From Diphasiastrum complanatum (lineage: Eukaryota > Streptophyta > Lycopodiopsida > Lycopodiales > Lycopodiaceae), in assembly GCA_029204225.1 (NCBI GenBank), contig CM055094.1, forward strand, positions 10,959,153 to 11,023,152: DNA of 64,000 nucleotides, written 5' to 3'. Positions 10,130 through 23,263 of the stretch are shown here, piece after piece (position 1 is the first letter of the stretch; each line of letters starts with the position of its first letter). Below the pieces are notes generated by a model that had not been told where the DNA came from, ran no database searches, and saw only the letters and a list, made by a program, of their open reading frames with translations. The position numbers were made by a program, and so were the translations under genes.

Positions 10130-12058
10130 GTCATGGTTGGATACTCGAATGGATCATAGAGCTACCGACTCTACAACCCAACCTCAAAGAGGGTGGTGCT
10201 GAGCAGAGCCGTGAAGTTCGATGAATTGACCTTTCTTGGAACGAAGGAAGCTCAAGGTCATGAAATCCTCACACTGCTGCCAATTCAAGAGGGAGGTCGA
10301 GGATAGACATCGACACAGAATGTCGAGTCATGGACTCCAGAACAGGAAGCTAAAGACCAACTAGACTAAGAAAAGAAAGAACAAACAAACCAACAGAGAC
10401 AAGTCATACCAAGAAGGTCGACAAGAATAAGAAGACAACCTGGACAATACATCGACGACTTGGAGTGGAGTGGAGACACAAATGTCGAATACTGCAGCTT
10501 TATTGAAGAACCAATGACATATCGAGAAGCTATCTAGAGTCCAGAGGGAGAATCTTGGAAGCAAGCAATGTCAGATGAGATGGAATGGATGCGGCTGAAT
10601 TAGGGATGGACATTAGAGCCACTACTCGAAAACTGTCTACTACAAATGGGTATACAAAAAAAAAGCTAAGGTCAGATGGAAGTGTTGGATGCTACAAACC
10701 AGACTTGTCACCAAAGGCTACACACAAAAGTATGGTGTTGACTATTTCGACACATAATCACCTATGGTCAAGATGGCGTTTCGACTACTCCTCGCCTATG
10801 CAACAAAATACGATCTGGAAGTACACCAGATTGATGTCAAAACAGTCTTTCTCCACGAAGACCTAGAGGAAGAGATCTTCATGAAACAGCCTGAAGGACT
10901 TGAAGATCCGTACAATTGGGAGAAAGCCTTCCGCTACACCGATGTATCTATTGTCTCAAGCAGGCATCGTGAGCTTGGCACAAGAAGCTCGACAATCTTC
11001 TGAAGCTCCTACTTTTGCAGCACTTGACTGTAATGTATATATAAAAGGTATAGAAAATAAATTTGTGATTCTGACAATTTTTGTAGATGGCTCTTTAATT
11101 ATAAAAAATTGTTTGATATTGATCAACGATACAAAGAGTCAGATAGCTGCAAGTTATGAAATCACAGATTTGAGAGAAGCAATGAAATGTCTAGGGCTAC
11201 AAATCAAAAGAGACCGAACAAGAAGGCTCATGCACCTGAATCAATCAAAATATACAAGAAAAGTATTGAAACAATACCGAATGATCCAACTACAAAGAAA
11301 AAGCCACACCAATGATAGCTAGAGCCAGATTGTCGAAGCAAGACTGTCCGAGCATAGAAGAAGAGAGACAGCAGATGGAAAAAATACCATTCCAAAACCT
11401 GACCTCATGTATCTGACGATTTGCACAAGACCCGATTTGGCATTCTCTGTCTACTCATTGAGTCAGTTCTCTTCAAACCTTGGTATGACACATTGGTTGA
11501 TGGCAAAACATATAGTACATTATCTAAAAGGCACCCAAATATGGTATTGACCTACAAAGCTGAAGAAGAATTCAAGCTGCAACACTACAGTGATGTAAGT
11601 TGGGTGAGCTAGAAATATGACAAGAAGTTCGTGACAGCTGATAGTATGCGGAGCAGCGATAAATTGGATATGCAAGAAACAAACACTAGTAGTTCAATCC
11701 TTCTGCGAAGTCGAATATGTGGCAGCATCAAGGTGACAAATGAGGTAATATGATCGTAGATGATGTTGGAAGCAATTGGCGTACAACAAAGAGAACCATG
11801 CACCATGATGATGGATTCTCAAAGTGCCATATATCTAGCCCATGATCCAGTCTTTCATTTGAAGACCAAGCACATACCTCTGAAGTACCATCATATTCGA
11901 GACCTAATCTTGAAAGGAGAACTGAGTGTCAAATTCATAAGATCGGAAGAGATGATTGTAGACCTACTGACAAAGCCGCTAGACAAACCACTGTACATAA
12001 AACATAGAGGATCAATTGGAGTTGGATAACATGAATGGGTGCATTGTTCAAGAGGGAG
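10130..12058 (+). pseudogene. Copia integrase C-terminus, RT and RNase H relic
   Basis: Begins directly after the foreign LTR with an integrase C-terminal block (SYRLYNPTSKRVVLSRAV near 10160-10220). A linker RRSTRIRRQPGQYIDD and the RT lead-in ESWKQAMSDEMEWM (near 10550) follow. RT pieces appear in shifting frames: LEVHQIDVKTVFLHEDLEEE (about 10820), LTIFVDGSLII (11075; catalytic DD lost) and TDLREAMKCLGLQI. RNase H ends with MMDSQSAIYLAHDPVFHLKT and VDLLTKPLDKPL (11810-11990). Several premature TAG codons occur. It appears to be the target of the minus-strand Copia. Confidence 0.85.
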
Positions 12059-12600
12059 TGTTGAAAATGGTAAACTCATGCAACCATTTTCCTGCATTCC
12101 CTAGTCCCGACATATCGGGACACATCGACAATGACACATTGGGACCCAACCGAAGCCTCAACAAAGATGAAGAACAAAAGACACTGTTGGGCAAGGCTGA
12201 ACTATCAGAACCTTAGCCCGTCGGACGTGATAGTTCAAACTGTCGCACTCAACTCAAAAACTAACGTTGCGAAGAGCTAGTCAACCAATATTTTAGCCTA
12301 AACCTCCCTTGTAATGATTAGTTTATCTATCTTGTAATCTCACTTGGTGAGACATAAGAATAGGTTAGAATTCAGAATAGCACATTATGTGTTGTTCAAT
12401 CATTTTTGTTCAAGCGATCAATACGTAGAAAGTATCTGCACAATAGAATTGTAAGAGGAGCGTCAAGCCACCAACAAGCCACCAACAAGCGAGACACTGC
12501 CGACTCACTATACAATCAAAACACAAATACAAAACACATTCTGTTTTTCCATCTCTGATTATTGCGTTACATCCAATTGATTGATTTATTGCTACAATAT
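12059..12600 (+). repeat. 3' LTR of the plus-strand Copia (right end uncertain)
   Basis: A purine run CAAGAGGGAG precedes TGTTGAAAATGG at 12059, the usual polypurine-LTR junction after RNase H. No second copy is in the window, so the right end is a guess; GCTACA near 12594 is one option. It contains a small direct repeat of GCCACCAACAA (12474-12490). Confidence 0.55.
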
Positions 12601-12708
12601 CTATAATCAATAGCCACGTATCAGGTCCTACAAAATGAATGCATAGTGTAGCGCACTTCCGCCAAGAATAGGTGCACACAGCTGAGCACGAAACACATCA
12701 GCTAAGCA

Positions 12709-12709
<1 letters not shown>

Positions 12710-12751
<42 letters not shown>
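12710..12751. repeat. (CA)n microsatellite
   Basis: About 20 perfect CA units. It marks the left edge of the second non-autonomous Copia, whose 5' half is missing. Confidence 0.97.
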
Positions 12752-12752
<1 letters not shown>

Positions 12753-12779
12753 GCCAACCGGGGGCCATTCTCAGACAAC

Positions 12780-13295
12780 AAAAAGAAGATGACCAATCCA
12801 TCCAAGGAGAACCAAAGCAAGGGGGCCAAGGTGAAGGATGGAGCTTCAAGTTCAAAATGCAAAGGCAAGAAGGACAAATCCAAGGAAAGGTGTTTCCTTT
12901 ATGGAAAGATGCATGAGGCTTGGAGTCTTGCAAGGACTTACAAGATTTGTCTTCAAAAGTCCATCACCACACATTTCAAACCCTTAGAATTTTTTCATTT
13001 GGAAGTGAATTGTTTGGTTCAAGATGCAAAGATAGTCACTTTCATAAATGTCACTTGGATTTATTTCATGTTCTTGGAAAGCATTTTGCTTGGAACTTTA
13101 GATAAGTTCAATATATTCTTTTGATCCAAGAGAAATCAAGCAAGATTAAGGAGGAGGAATCACAAAATGAAAATAGTTTCATTTATGTTCTCATGACATC
13201 TTATGAAGAACTATTTTGCTTTGAAGAGATTTCTGTATCTCAAAGGTGGATTAAGGAAATACTAGTTGAGTGTGATGCCTTAATAGATAGCAAAG
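12780..13295 (+). pseudogene. Second non-autonomous Copia: gag fragment and first half of module 1
   Basis: The frame from 12783 reads a Lys/Ser-rich gag linker (KGKKDKSKERCFLYGK) with a broken zinc knuckle, closely resembling the gag at 3540-3670. After frameshifts, 13150-13295 codes for a block with ILVECDALID that matches ILVEYDVSLEN at 18490-18530. The LTR element at 13296 cuts the sequence; it resumes at 17857. Confidence 0.65.
13291..13295. repeat. Target-site duplication CAAAG, left copy
   Basis: CAAAG here and at 17852-17856 flanks the minus-strand LTR element exactly. Confidence 0.9.
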
Positions 13296-13771
13296 TGTAA
13301 AAGCCCCAAATGGATTGCCCCTAAGATGAGGATAGGAGAACACAATAAGAGAAACTATGGAGCCAAACCGCCCAACCAATCCTAGAACCTGGATCTAGCC
13401 CCCAAGCCATGCCATGTAAAGCAAGAGGAGAAGAGAGAAACTGGTGACCTGAACCCAATATGTCGACGGGAGAATCCCTACCTCATTATATAGAGAGTAG
13501 AGTCTTGTGCATGAAACCATGCAACCCCCATGCAGGTCAACTATAAATAGGTCTCATCTCTTCATGCAGTCTTCCTGCATATATCCGTCACATAGATATG
13601 CAATACTCCATATGTCTCAATTAGATTGTCTGGGTGTCCTCTCAAGGTAATTAGTCACAAACAGGCCTTGACATGGAACTAAATCACGGCATGACCAATA
13701 ATCTCGAACATTGGAGGCCGGTCTACCATATTAATACTATTCCAGGTCCTTAACCGAACATGACCATAACA
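13296..13771 (-). repeat. 3' LTR (by element orientation) of the LARD-like element
   Basis: Plus-strand reading starts TGTAAAAGCCCC and ends CCATAACA. On the minus strand a TATA-like CTATATAATG lies near 13494-13504. The pyrimidine run TTCTTCCCTCCTT (13772-13784) is the polypurine tract of the minus strand and fixes the orientation. Confidence 0.9.
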
Positions 13772-13784
13772 TTCTTCCCTCCTT

Positions 13785-16700
13785 AAACTGCTTCTATCCT
13801 TAGAAGCTCCTCAAGACAAGAAAGAATTATAGGAATAGTTCCTTTAACTTTTAATATTAACTGAGAAAATCATTATTCTTAGTCTGACTTCCATATCAAA
13901 GAAGTACTTAGAGATAACCAATTTTCCAATTGTTAATCTCTATTTAGGTGTGCAACTCAAGTTTGAAAGGTATACTAAGCGATAAATTTTTCAACTAGAT
14001 TACACTCAACACAAGTTAGTAATATCATCTTCCTGTAAAACACTTACATGAACAACTGAGTGAAATATTACCTAATTTAGGAGATTAATATCAGAGAAAA
14101 AATAATAATTATTATAGTCTGAAATATCCGCAAACTCTGGCAGACAATTTATAATAACTTCCAACTACAAATATCCTTAGTATCCTATTCTAAAATATGA
14201 TAATTCATTCAAATAGAATCTCTAGGGGAATCATTAAGATATAGAATGATTAAAACTCAACTCTAAGTATCCCAGATACTCTTTTGAGTTAAATGCTCCT
14301 ATTTCTAGCACCAAATACAAGAAAATAACATTCATTCATCTTAATAGACTTGTCTGTCTACTATGATAACTGGAGATCCAATTAAATAAAGAACCGTACT
14401 CAAGCATCTACGGACCATATTGTAGTAGAATAGCATCCACTAAAATACATTAAATTCTCCACAAATAAAATACTTATCTTGTGAGAATGTCTGTGAGATC
14501 CATAGGTTCTCAATTAAAATACTGGAGTAAAAAGATCCAAAACACTAATTCAAACTCTTACTCAATTAATAGATCAAGAATTAATCATCACACTTAAGAA
14601 TCATCACTATTCCGTATAATTTTCTGACAATAATTAAGTATCTATTTATGATTTTTCAATCATAAATATTTAGATTCGTATGATTCGTCAATCATAATTT
14701 TCTGGAATCCAAAACCATACTTAATCATTTATAGGATACTGGAGTATATGTCCAACATAACTAAAGAAAAGTAAGAATCATTCCAGAATCTTTCCACTAA
14801 GCAAATACTGGATTTAGAAATATTTTTCCAATAAGATTCTTTAACTGAGGTGCAAGATTCAAGTTCTATAAAGCACTCGTAATTTAAAGCTGAACGCATA
14901 CCAAAATGACAATCGTCTTCAACTACAAAAAAAAACTTCAGATTACCATCTAGAATCAAATCTAGATATCCAAAGTCCTGCTGAATATCCATTCATATAT
15001 TATTTTGGGATTCATTATGACTTGCTATCCAATTGGGTTCTCTGTATACAATCACTAATGAGCTGAGTCTATTCCTTAACCGAGGAATACTCTATCCCAA
15101 CAATATTGTATATCCAATGCACATAATTTTAACTGATGAACCCAAATGATTCACTAATCATGCGTCTTACAAGAAATATAATTAACAAACTATCAGTTCC
15201 TGGTGAATCCCCTTCACACTGATCATTTTACCAATTAACTTCATCCCGGAGTAATCAACTACTCAAGTTAATTGCCAATGATTCAGAAATCTCAAATGTC
15301 TAGGTGCAGATCTTAATTATACATGTATAACACCACATTTAGATCCATATCCAAATCATTTATTAGTTAACTCATAATCTTTCATAAAAAGATCCGTTAA
15401 CTCTACAAGTATCTATCAAAATAATACTTGATCATATGTTCATGTTCACCGACTAGGTTAAGTGCACCATATAACCTTAGTAACTAGGAATACACAGTAG
15501 ATTCATACAAGATTAATTGTGTACATATGCGAATAATATCACTATGACCCAATACGTAAACACAATCTTATCTAGCAGATTCTTCCAGAATCCACATATG
15601 TTACTCACATATCTCACTGAGATCTTGCAACTCAGCTACAAAAGATTTTCTATTTCTCATGAGTAAATAACATATCCAGAAAATCTCTGAGACAAATAAA
15701 ATTCACTCTCAGCAGTTTTCCAATCCAATTTTCTCTAATAGAGTAATTTCTTCCACTCAATCAACCCTTCTCTGGTCTTAGTACTAAACCTAAGATTAGG
15801 TTGATCCAATACAGAACTCTCAGACTTAAATTCTAATCAAACTTACTTTCATTCCAACCAAAATGAAATTAGTAACCTTTGACCATTCACTGTACTACTT
15901 ATAGATAATGATTCAACTTTCAAACCTGCTCTAGATCCAGATTGTCCACACAATCCCTAGAGAATTTCTTTTACTCGAAAAGTCCCAATTAGGTATCTTA
16001 CTCTGAATCTATCCGAAATTACTTTCAAACCAAATCTCATTTCTATACCACAGTTGGTTTTCTTCAAAAACTATGCAACCTATAGATTCCCAAATAGAAT
16101 TTTATCCCACCACTTCAACTCTCCTTTTAAAGAAATTATAAATTTCAATGATATATGAAAATATCTAAATCCAAGAAAAGTCAGTAATAAGTGCTTCCAC
16201 TAAAGGATTCACTCTATTACAAACATGACTTTTCCCTCAAATATTTCCAACCTAAGTGACATCAGATTTTTACAGTCCTATAATTTCCTTTCCAAAATTA
16301 CTGATGTCTCATACCATCAACTTTTCCTTCCAGAAAACCTTTAACCGTCTTATTTGATATTCTAGAGATCCATTGATCATCTAGATGTCCTATAATCACT
16401 ATAGGATAGTATCTGTTGTTCCAAAACACTGGAGAATCCATTTATTTACTTATGAGAAATAGAAAATCTTTTGTAGCTGAGTATGGGAGTTGCATGGTTC
16501 CAAAGTTTAGTCACCATCAAGCACACTACGAGAAAAATTAAATTTTCTTAAAACGGGTATTGTCTTGGAAAATGTGACCACTGAATGAAAGATTGCAAGA
16601 TCCTGCCATCTGCGTTCCACCAGAGAAGCAACTCCAACGCAACCAAAATATCTTCCACTTCCACATGATTTCTTAACAGTTTTCTACTGGATCTTCCTTA

Positions 16701-17363
16701 TGTTTTTATCATAAATGAACAGGTTCAAAAAAGCAAAGAAGAAGATCAAAAACTGCTAAAATAATTCCAGCGAGGTTAATGGAGGAATAAACTATTGTTT
16801 TTACACTTTGATCAGGATTAAAAAGTTTGTCCAATAGCCTTTCCATTTCATGTTTCAAAGCATGCTATTTTTCTGGAGGATTTAATTAGGTAAAAACGTT
16901 TTTATCCTCAATATGCAAACACTGGAATCATGCCCAATACTGTCTACAGTCCATATAAGCCAGAAAATAGTCAATAATTTTCACTATCACCATGAACCAA
17001 ACAAGTTGGCATGATTCTAAACATCATGGATTAAAGTAACTATGAAAACTTTAACCAAACAGAATTCCTCATAGAAACGAGCAACCAGATTTAGCATGGT
17101 CAAACATTTTACAATCATTGAAAGATTTCTCACACAAAACAGGGAATTGCAAATGATTCACACTAATTCTTGGCATCTTTACTCAAAATTGAGCATGTAG
17201 AAGAGCACTCGACAACAATTTCCAAAAGCATGCCTCAATCCAGAATCCAACTACAAAATTTCCTTGAGACAAAGCACTCCAACGAGGATGTAATCCAAGT
17301 GCCTCTATCTTCCAATCTGATGTAGAGCTTGCCTCCACTCCTATCCAAGGCCGCATCTTAGTC
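13785..17363 (-). other. Interior of the LARD-like element: no gene seen
   Basis: AT-rich sequence (about 3.6 kb) without long open frames, microsatellites or recognisable domains. I see no structural RNA either, but cannot fold it. Confidence 0.7.
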
Positions 17364-17377
17364 GGGCTCTGATACCA
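17364..17377 (-). promoter_or_regulatory. Primer-binding site of the LARD-like element
   Basis: GGGCTCTGATACCA is the complement of TGGTATCAGAGCCC, one base from the LTR. It shows the element is read leftward. Confidence 0.92.
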
Positions 17378-17378
17378 A

Positions 17379-17851
17379 TGTAAAGCCCAAAAGGATTGCC
17401 CCTAAGATGAGGATAGGAGAACATAATAAGAGAAACTATGGAGCCAAACCGCCCAACCAATCCTAGATTCTGGATATAGCCCCCAAGCCATGCCATGTGA
17501 AGCAAGAGGAGAAGAGAGAAACTAGTGACCTGAACCCAATATGTTGACGAGAGAATCCCTACCTCATTATATAGAGAGTAGAGTCCTGTGCATAAAACCA
17601 TGCAACCCCCATGCAGGTCAACTATAAATAGGTCTCATCTCTTCATGCAGTCCTCCTGCCTATATCCGTCACACAGACATGCAATACTCCATATGTCTCA
17701 ATTAGAGTGTCTGGGTCCTCTCAAGGTAATTAGTCACAAACAGGCCTTGACATGGAATTAAATCACGGCGTGACCAATAATCTCAAACACTGGAGGGCCG
17801 GTCTACCATATTAGGACTATTCCAGGTCCTTAACCGAACATGGCCATAACA
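17379..17851 (-). repeat. 5' LTR (by element orientation) of the LARD-like element
   Basis: Begins TGTAAAGCCC on the plus strand and ends GGCCATAACA before CAAAG; collinear with 13296-13771. A related LTR lies at 32251-33145. Confidence 0.9.
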
Positions 17852-17856
17852 CAAAG

Positions 17857-18934
17857 CATGTCTTCCTTGTAAACTTACATTGAATATAAAGTCAAGAAAA
17901 TGGAAAGGTCTTCATAATGTATTTTCTTTTGGTTTCAATAAAATCAAGAATGATGTGTTCATTCATAATGTTAAAAATTATAAATTTTCCATCTTAGAGG
18001 CGAGCTGTAAACTTCTTATGAGAATAAGTGAAGCATCCAAAGTGGACACTTATATCCATAAGCAACTAGTTAGCCTTATTGAGATGGAAATACTTTTTGA
18101 TTTCAATATTAGAAAAACCATGCCAAGTTGTGGTGATTTTTGGACTTATGTTTCTAGCATAAGTAATCTTGATGAAGTGCATGTTGTATGGTCATGTTTG
18201 TTGTGATCAATATGAGACATGGAGGTCTCGGATTTCCATCAAGGAGGAGCACCGAGAAGATGATCTTGAGGAGTCGTCTCAAGGTCCAAGTGTGCCAAGG
18301 ATTGAGGAGGAGAGTCCTTCTCAAGTTATGATTCCAAGAAGAATATCAAGAGACATAGTTGAGCCCATGTGGCTCACATTTCAAGGGAAAGAGGAGCACA
18401 TTTCAAGTAGTATACATCTCATGCTTGCTTCTCTTATGTCATTTGATGAATCAATTTGCTTGAGTGAGTCTTTTGCATTTCAAAGTTGGAGTAAAGCCAT
18501 ACTAGTTGAGTATGATGTCTCTCTTGAGAACATAGTTGATGTTCTTAATGGCTTGAAATTGATTTTAGATCAATTATAAAGCAAATGGTTATTTCATCAA
18601 ATGTGTGCTCTTGAGTCTTGCAAGAGAAAGAGTGATTTGTTCACTCAGTGTGAAAATTTGTCTTTTTTCATGTTTTGAAGCAAATTGTAAGCTCTTTATG
18701 AGAGTAAGTGAATCATCCTTTAAGGGCACTTATCTCCATAATGAAGTATTTAGCCTCATTAGATCTGAGATTAGCATGGAAATCAAGCATGGAGATATGA
18801 TGCAAACTCTTTGTTATTATAACATGCACAACCTTGCCAATTTTGATGAGCCTAATTCTCGAGATCTTGGTAACATGATGTTGGATCTTTGTGATCCTTA
18901 TGAGTCAAGAAGGACTCTTTATTTCCTCTTGTAG
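17857..18934 (+). pseudogene. Second non-autonomous Copia: unknown module in two tandem copies
   Basis: Frames 17880-18206, 18169-18579 and 18605-18934 contain no pol domain. Residues around ASCKLLMRISEASKVDTYIH (near 18000-18060) are repeated as ANCKLFMRVSESSFKGTYLH (near 18680-18740), and the DNA matches as well. The block at 13150-13295 matches 18385-18560 in the same order. The unit is thus a module of roughly 170-180 codons in two copies, separated by a Glu-rich linker (EEHREDDLEESSQG) resembling the first Copia's linker EEHQKEEDLEDQPQS. Function unknown. Confidence 0.65.
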
Positions 18935-19777
18935 CTATTTTCAAGGAGGAGCTTTTGGATCAACCACATGCTTCAAGGATGGAACAAATCAATGGATGAT
19001 GTGTTAGGATGGTGCAAAGCTCTCAAGTGCATCAAAGAAGTTAACATCAAAGAGGCACTATCATGGATATGGTGATCTCGGATCGACATCAAGTTCATTG
19101 TCTGATCTTCACACCTTTGAACCAGCAAGGATCCATCTTTGGAGACCAATTCAGCCCATGGAGTCAAGCTCAAGATTATCATGCTTTTATCAAGCTAGTT
19201 TTGAGGAGGAGTGTTAAATTTGGCAAAAGCTAACTTGATCAAATCTTGTAAGTACCATAACGACTTGTACCTATTGTCATTAGACATGTGTGGAGCATGT
19301 TCCCACATGTGAAATATATGCCTAAGTTATTTAGATAGATCATATAGGTTGTACATCTCATTTGATTTGGAAACTAGTGATTAAATTGGCCAAAAACTAG
19401 TTTAGTAGTATTATGCCACTTGGCACCATTCTAGTGGTAGAAAATGCTACAACACAAAGTTAGGAGTGACTTACCATGTGTGTATTACAGGTTACATGTG
19501 TGGAAACATCAGTAGCATGCAAGTTTCCACTTGTAGAGGATTCTCTAAGTTCCTATAAGTTAGGAAAATTATCTCAAATCAAGGAGGTGGACTAGAAGTT
19601 AGAAAATCATGGACCATGTGCCAAATTGAATATGATTAGTGGATCCATTAATGACTAGGTGGCTTGTTTTAGATCGTTGTTGCAATGGAATGCAATTTGC
19701 TGCAAAGTATTCGTGTTGCGTACACGAACGCATGTTGGCTGATCAAACTAGGAGTGAGAGAGAGAGTGTGAGAGCAT

Positions 19778-20138
<361 letters not shown>

Positions 20139-20598
20139 TCAGCAAATGGGATAAAACTAGATCCTAAAAAAGTAGGTTTTCTTCTTGCTCTCCCACATGT
20201 GCCAAATCAGCTGAGTTAGCAGTAGCTCGAGTTCTCACATGTGTATACATAGAGCCACATGTCGCCATAATCAACAAGGAGATGAGAGATTTTGATTTTG
20301 AGGCATATAATGAGTTTTTCAATATTTGTGTTGTGATTTTTTGCATTGAATACTATCTTTAAGGAAAGTACTGCAATATTTGCTCATTGTCCATACATTG
20401 ACATTATATCACACGTGTGAGGCCACTCTAGATGTATTTTGATCAATAATCAAGTTGTTCTTGCTAATTAGATGTAAATCTTGATCTAGCTCTAATAGGC
20501 TACACATTAGATTTGGGATTTAGCTATCTAATTGGCATCCAACACCACTTGTGGATCTTTTGTAAATTCAATTAAGGTCCTTTTTTGCAGGTTTTCAT

Positions 20599-21454
20599 AG
20601 TATTTATTTGAACTTAAATGACACTCTAATCAATGATCAAGCATGAAGGATTGCACTTAGATTGGATTGCTAGAAATCTAGACATCAAATCTAGCTATTT
20701 TGCATCTAACTTGGCAATTGCCTTTGAACACCACAATCAAACTAGCATATAATGATCCTCATGGCCTCTCACATGTGAGGACAGTATGATACTATTATCA
20801 AATTTAGATCTATTCAATATACACGAAAGAATCTACATTCATCAAGCATGCATTCTACTTGCAAGAGCGAAATTGCCAAAATCACCATCAATCTTGATTT
20901 CCAAAAAAATTATGTACAAATGAGCTCCAAATCCATATCAAGTGAGCTCGGATCTGAGATTAGGCATAAGTACCATTAGGGTAGACCCTAATCCTAGCAT
21001 TCAATGCATTAGATCAAGAAAATCAGCCTCAAGATGCCTCAAGTTAAGGTGGCTCAAATTTGGAGGTGGTCGACCTTGTCAAAATCCCTATAATGTTGGA
21101 GCCTAATTTTTGGCCTTGACATGAACATGATTTTTGGCCATTGATGGTGTTTCGATTTCACATAATCTACTCCTAATTATGTACATGTATGGAAGACACT
21201 TGGCTATCCATTATGATGCCACATGGCATAGATCTAAGTGCTATATTTTTTACATTTTCATATGGCACTCACATAATACCTCTTCTCTGTCTTGTTTACC
21301 AAATCTCATCTATATCTCTAAAACAAGGGCATTCTTGGCTATCATGTGTCTCTATAAAAATAACAATTCCCTCCTTGTGATAAGGTCAAAAAGGTCTCTA
21401 GTCGTTGATGACAAATGTCTACCATTGTAGTTCCACACCCCAATCCTCAACTGT
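20599..21454. other. No gene seen; LTR-like AT-rich sequence
   Basis: Contains CACATGTG/CACGTGTG words and phrases like those in the Copia LTRs, so it may be older LTR debris. The 98-codon frame at 21134-21430 has no recognisable motif. Confidence 0.5.
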
Positions 21455-21625
21455 TGTGGATGGGGCCCCGAGACGTTCCCATGTCTAGGGGCCCCAAGTC
21501 CCTATGTACATGAACTGCTAGATGCATGATCAAGGTATCAGACCTAGCCATGAATATAAATCACTCATCATCATGTGGTCTTCGTTTCTTAGAGGTTTCT
21601 TGGCATTTCTCAAATTAAATGTATG
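21455..21625 (+). repeat. Dispersed repeat with strong hairpin and TATA box (copy 2)
   Basis: 21461-21496 forms TGGGGCCCC-g-AGAC-8 nt-GTCT-a-GGGGCCCCA, 13 paired bases interrupted by one mismatch. A TATA-like AATATAAATC lies at 21553-21562. The block is homologous, in inverse orientation, to 110-290, so it is probably an LTR promoter region. Confidence 0.62.
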
Positions 21626-22188
21626 TCAAGTCTTCATCCATAAGCATATTTGTCTCTTTTAGCTTGGTTTGGCCTTGGTAATAGTGACCAAGAGTGGTGC
21701 CAATTGTTCCACTTCGTTGGTTTTATTTTGTGTCTGATATTTCCCTAACCCTAATATTGTAATCATTTTGCTCATGTAACCTCTCTTCAAAAAGTGTAGC
21801 CAAAATGAATGAGGTCATGTGCGTCGGTGTCTTGTCGAGATTTTTCAAAGGCCTACTACCCAAGATAGTCTATGTTGTTCAATTTTGGATTCAAGTTCTT
21901 GTAGTTTGGCATTAGTAGAGATGAGAGTTGCTTGTATCTAATTCATGCTATCCAATTTGGCTTCAAGGTACTAATCCTGCTACTCATTGTGGTCATCTCT
22001 TCTAGGAGTGTCATCACTATATCATTGAGTAGCATGATTTTCTCCTTCACTTACCTAAGTTCTGCACATAGGAAAACAAGAAAATACCAAGTATAGGTGT
22101 ATAGTTCCATGGTTTTGGAAGAGTTGTAGATTAGTGATAGGAGTAGGAGAGACAGTTGGAGTGGCGAGGTAGATTAGGGCTAGAAGGA

Positions 22189-22300
22189 TTTTTTTTTTAA
22201 TTTTTTTTTTTTTGGGGGGGGGGGAGGGGGGAGCTTATTTGGAAGTGGGAGGATATCAATGGGGATTTGTTGCACAACAACAACAACAACAACAACAACA
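22189..22300. repeat. Poly-T/poly-G tract and (CAA)n microsatellite
   Basis: T-runs to about 22213 are followed by G-runs with a single A (to 22231), and nine CAA units at 22274-22300. The G-run could form a G-quadruplex. The proline-rich frame on the minus strand is an artefact. Confidence 0.9.
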
Positions 22301-23263
22301 TGAGGAGAAGGTGAAGTGATGAAGGGTTTTTGGGAGGGAGAGCAAGGGGGGGAGTGAAATGGAGAGGAGGGTGGCATCTTCCTTTGAGGCATGAGATAGA
22401 GGGAGGGAGGGGGAGAGAGTATTACACAGTTTCACATAGTTCCTCTTGAAAAAGCAAGACTAAATCCTTTGAAGCCTTTATTCATATTCCAACAAGGTAA
22501 AGTGAAGTTGAAAAATAAAATACAGTATTAAAAAGCACCATAAAGCATAACCACTTTCAAAACATCTAGCTGATACCTGCCACCATCCCACAACACAAAA
22601 TTGCATGTGTTAGTATAGTGGGGAAGATAGATGTCATAGTTGAGCGTTAGTTGTTATCCATTTCCAAAAGAAGCTATACTACTTAACAACATAAATAGCA
22701 TTTTAAATCATAGTCATGTCTTCCCAAACAGCAAAATGATTTTTGGCGATAGGCCAAGCCCTAACATTACCGTATCAAGGCTTGTGCCATCAGTTTATGG
22801 TCAGTTGGTCCATATCAATTTATATTATTTTGAACGATTTTATGAACTGTTTTTAACCGTATATATATTAACTAGCTAAAAGACATGGTGTGGACACGTG
22901 TGCTGGTGTTAGGGCAACGTCGTTCTAACCCATGTGGCCCTTGTTTCAAAAAACAAGTCATGCACTATTGTCCATACTCCTGAGCATATCCATGCTTTCC
23001 AGTCGTATCTCACCATAAATCTAATATGACATCCGAATGAGTATCATTTACTATAGACATGATTGAATAGTGTCATTCTGACCAAAGTCACGTTTATCAA
23101 AACTATACATTCAACCCAAGGTATTTAGGACTTCATTATGGATAGGTAATAAATTGTAGAAGAGGTCTTCGCGGTTTTTACAAGGTCTTAGGACAGATCT
23201 GTGCCATTATAATCCTTATGTAAGAACCACATATCTTACGCATATCCATGTTGTCTAAGAATG
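22301..23263. other. No gene seen
   Basis: Purine-rich at the start (GGGAGGGAGGGGGAG near 22395), then ordinary AT-rich sequence. The 79-codon frame at 22640-22879 shows no motif I recognise. Confidence 0.5.

Larger units (their letters stand above)
13296..17851 (-). mobile_element. Complete LTR element with no protein coding (LARD-like)
   Basis: LTRs of 476 and 473 bases, a primer site, a polypurine tract and CAAAG target duplications are all present, giving 4556 bases. The 3.6-kb interior has no open frame with gag, protease, RT or integrase motifs on either strand; its longest minus-strand frame is 87 codons (14729-14992) and unrecognised. It fits a large retrotransposon derivative moved by another element's proteins. 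An autonomous element decayed beyond recognition is less likely, because the LTRs still agree closely. Confidence 0.88.

Noticed and set aside
12600-12640. CACGTATCAGGTCC as a Copia primer site after the 3' LTR
   Set aside because: Too many differences from TGGTATCAGAGCC and not next to a CA end; probably coincidence.
17341-17601. 86-codon minus-strand frame over the LTR of the LARD-like element
   Set aside because: It spans the primer site and LTR and its sequence resembles no protein.
22180-22392. Proline/lysine-rich minus-strand frame
   Set aside because: Reads through poly-T/poly-G and CAA repeats; low complexity only.
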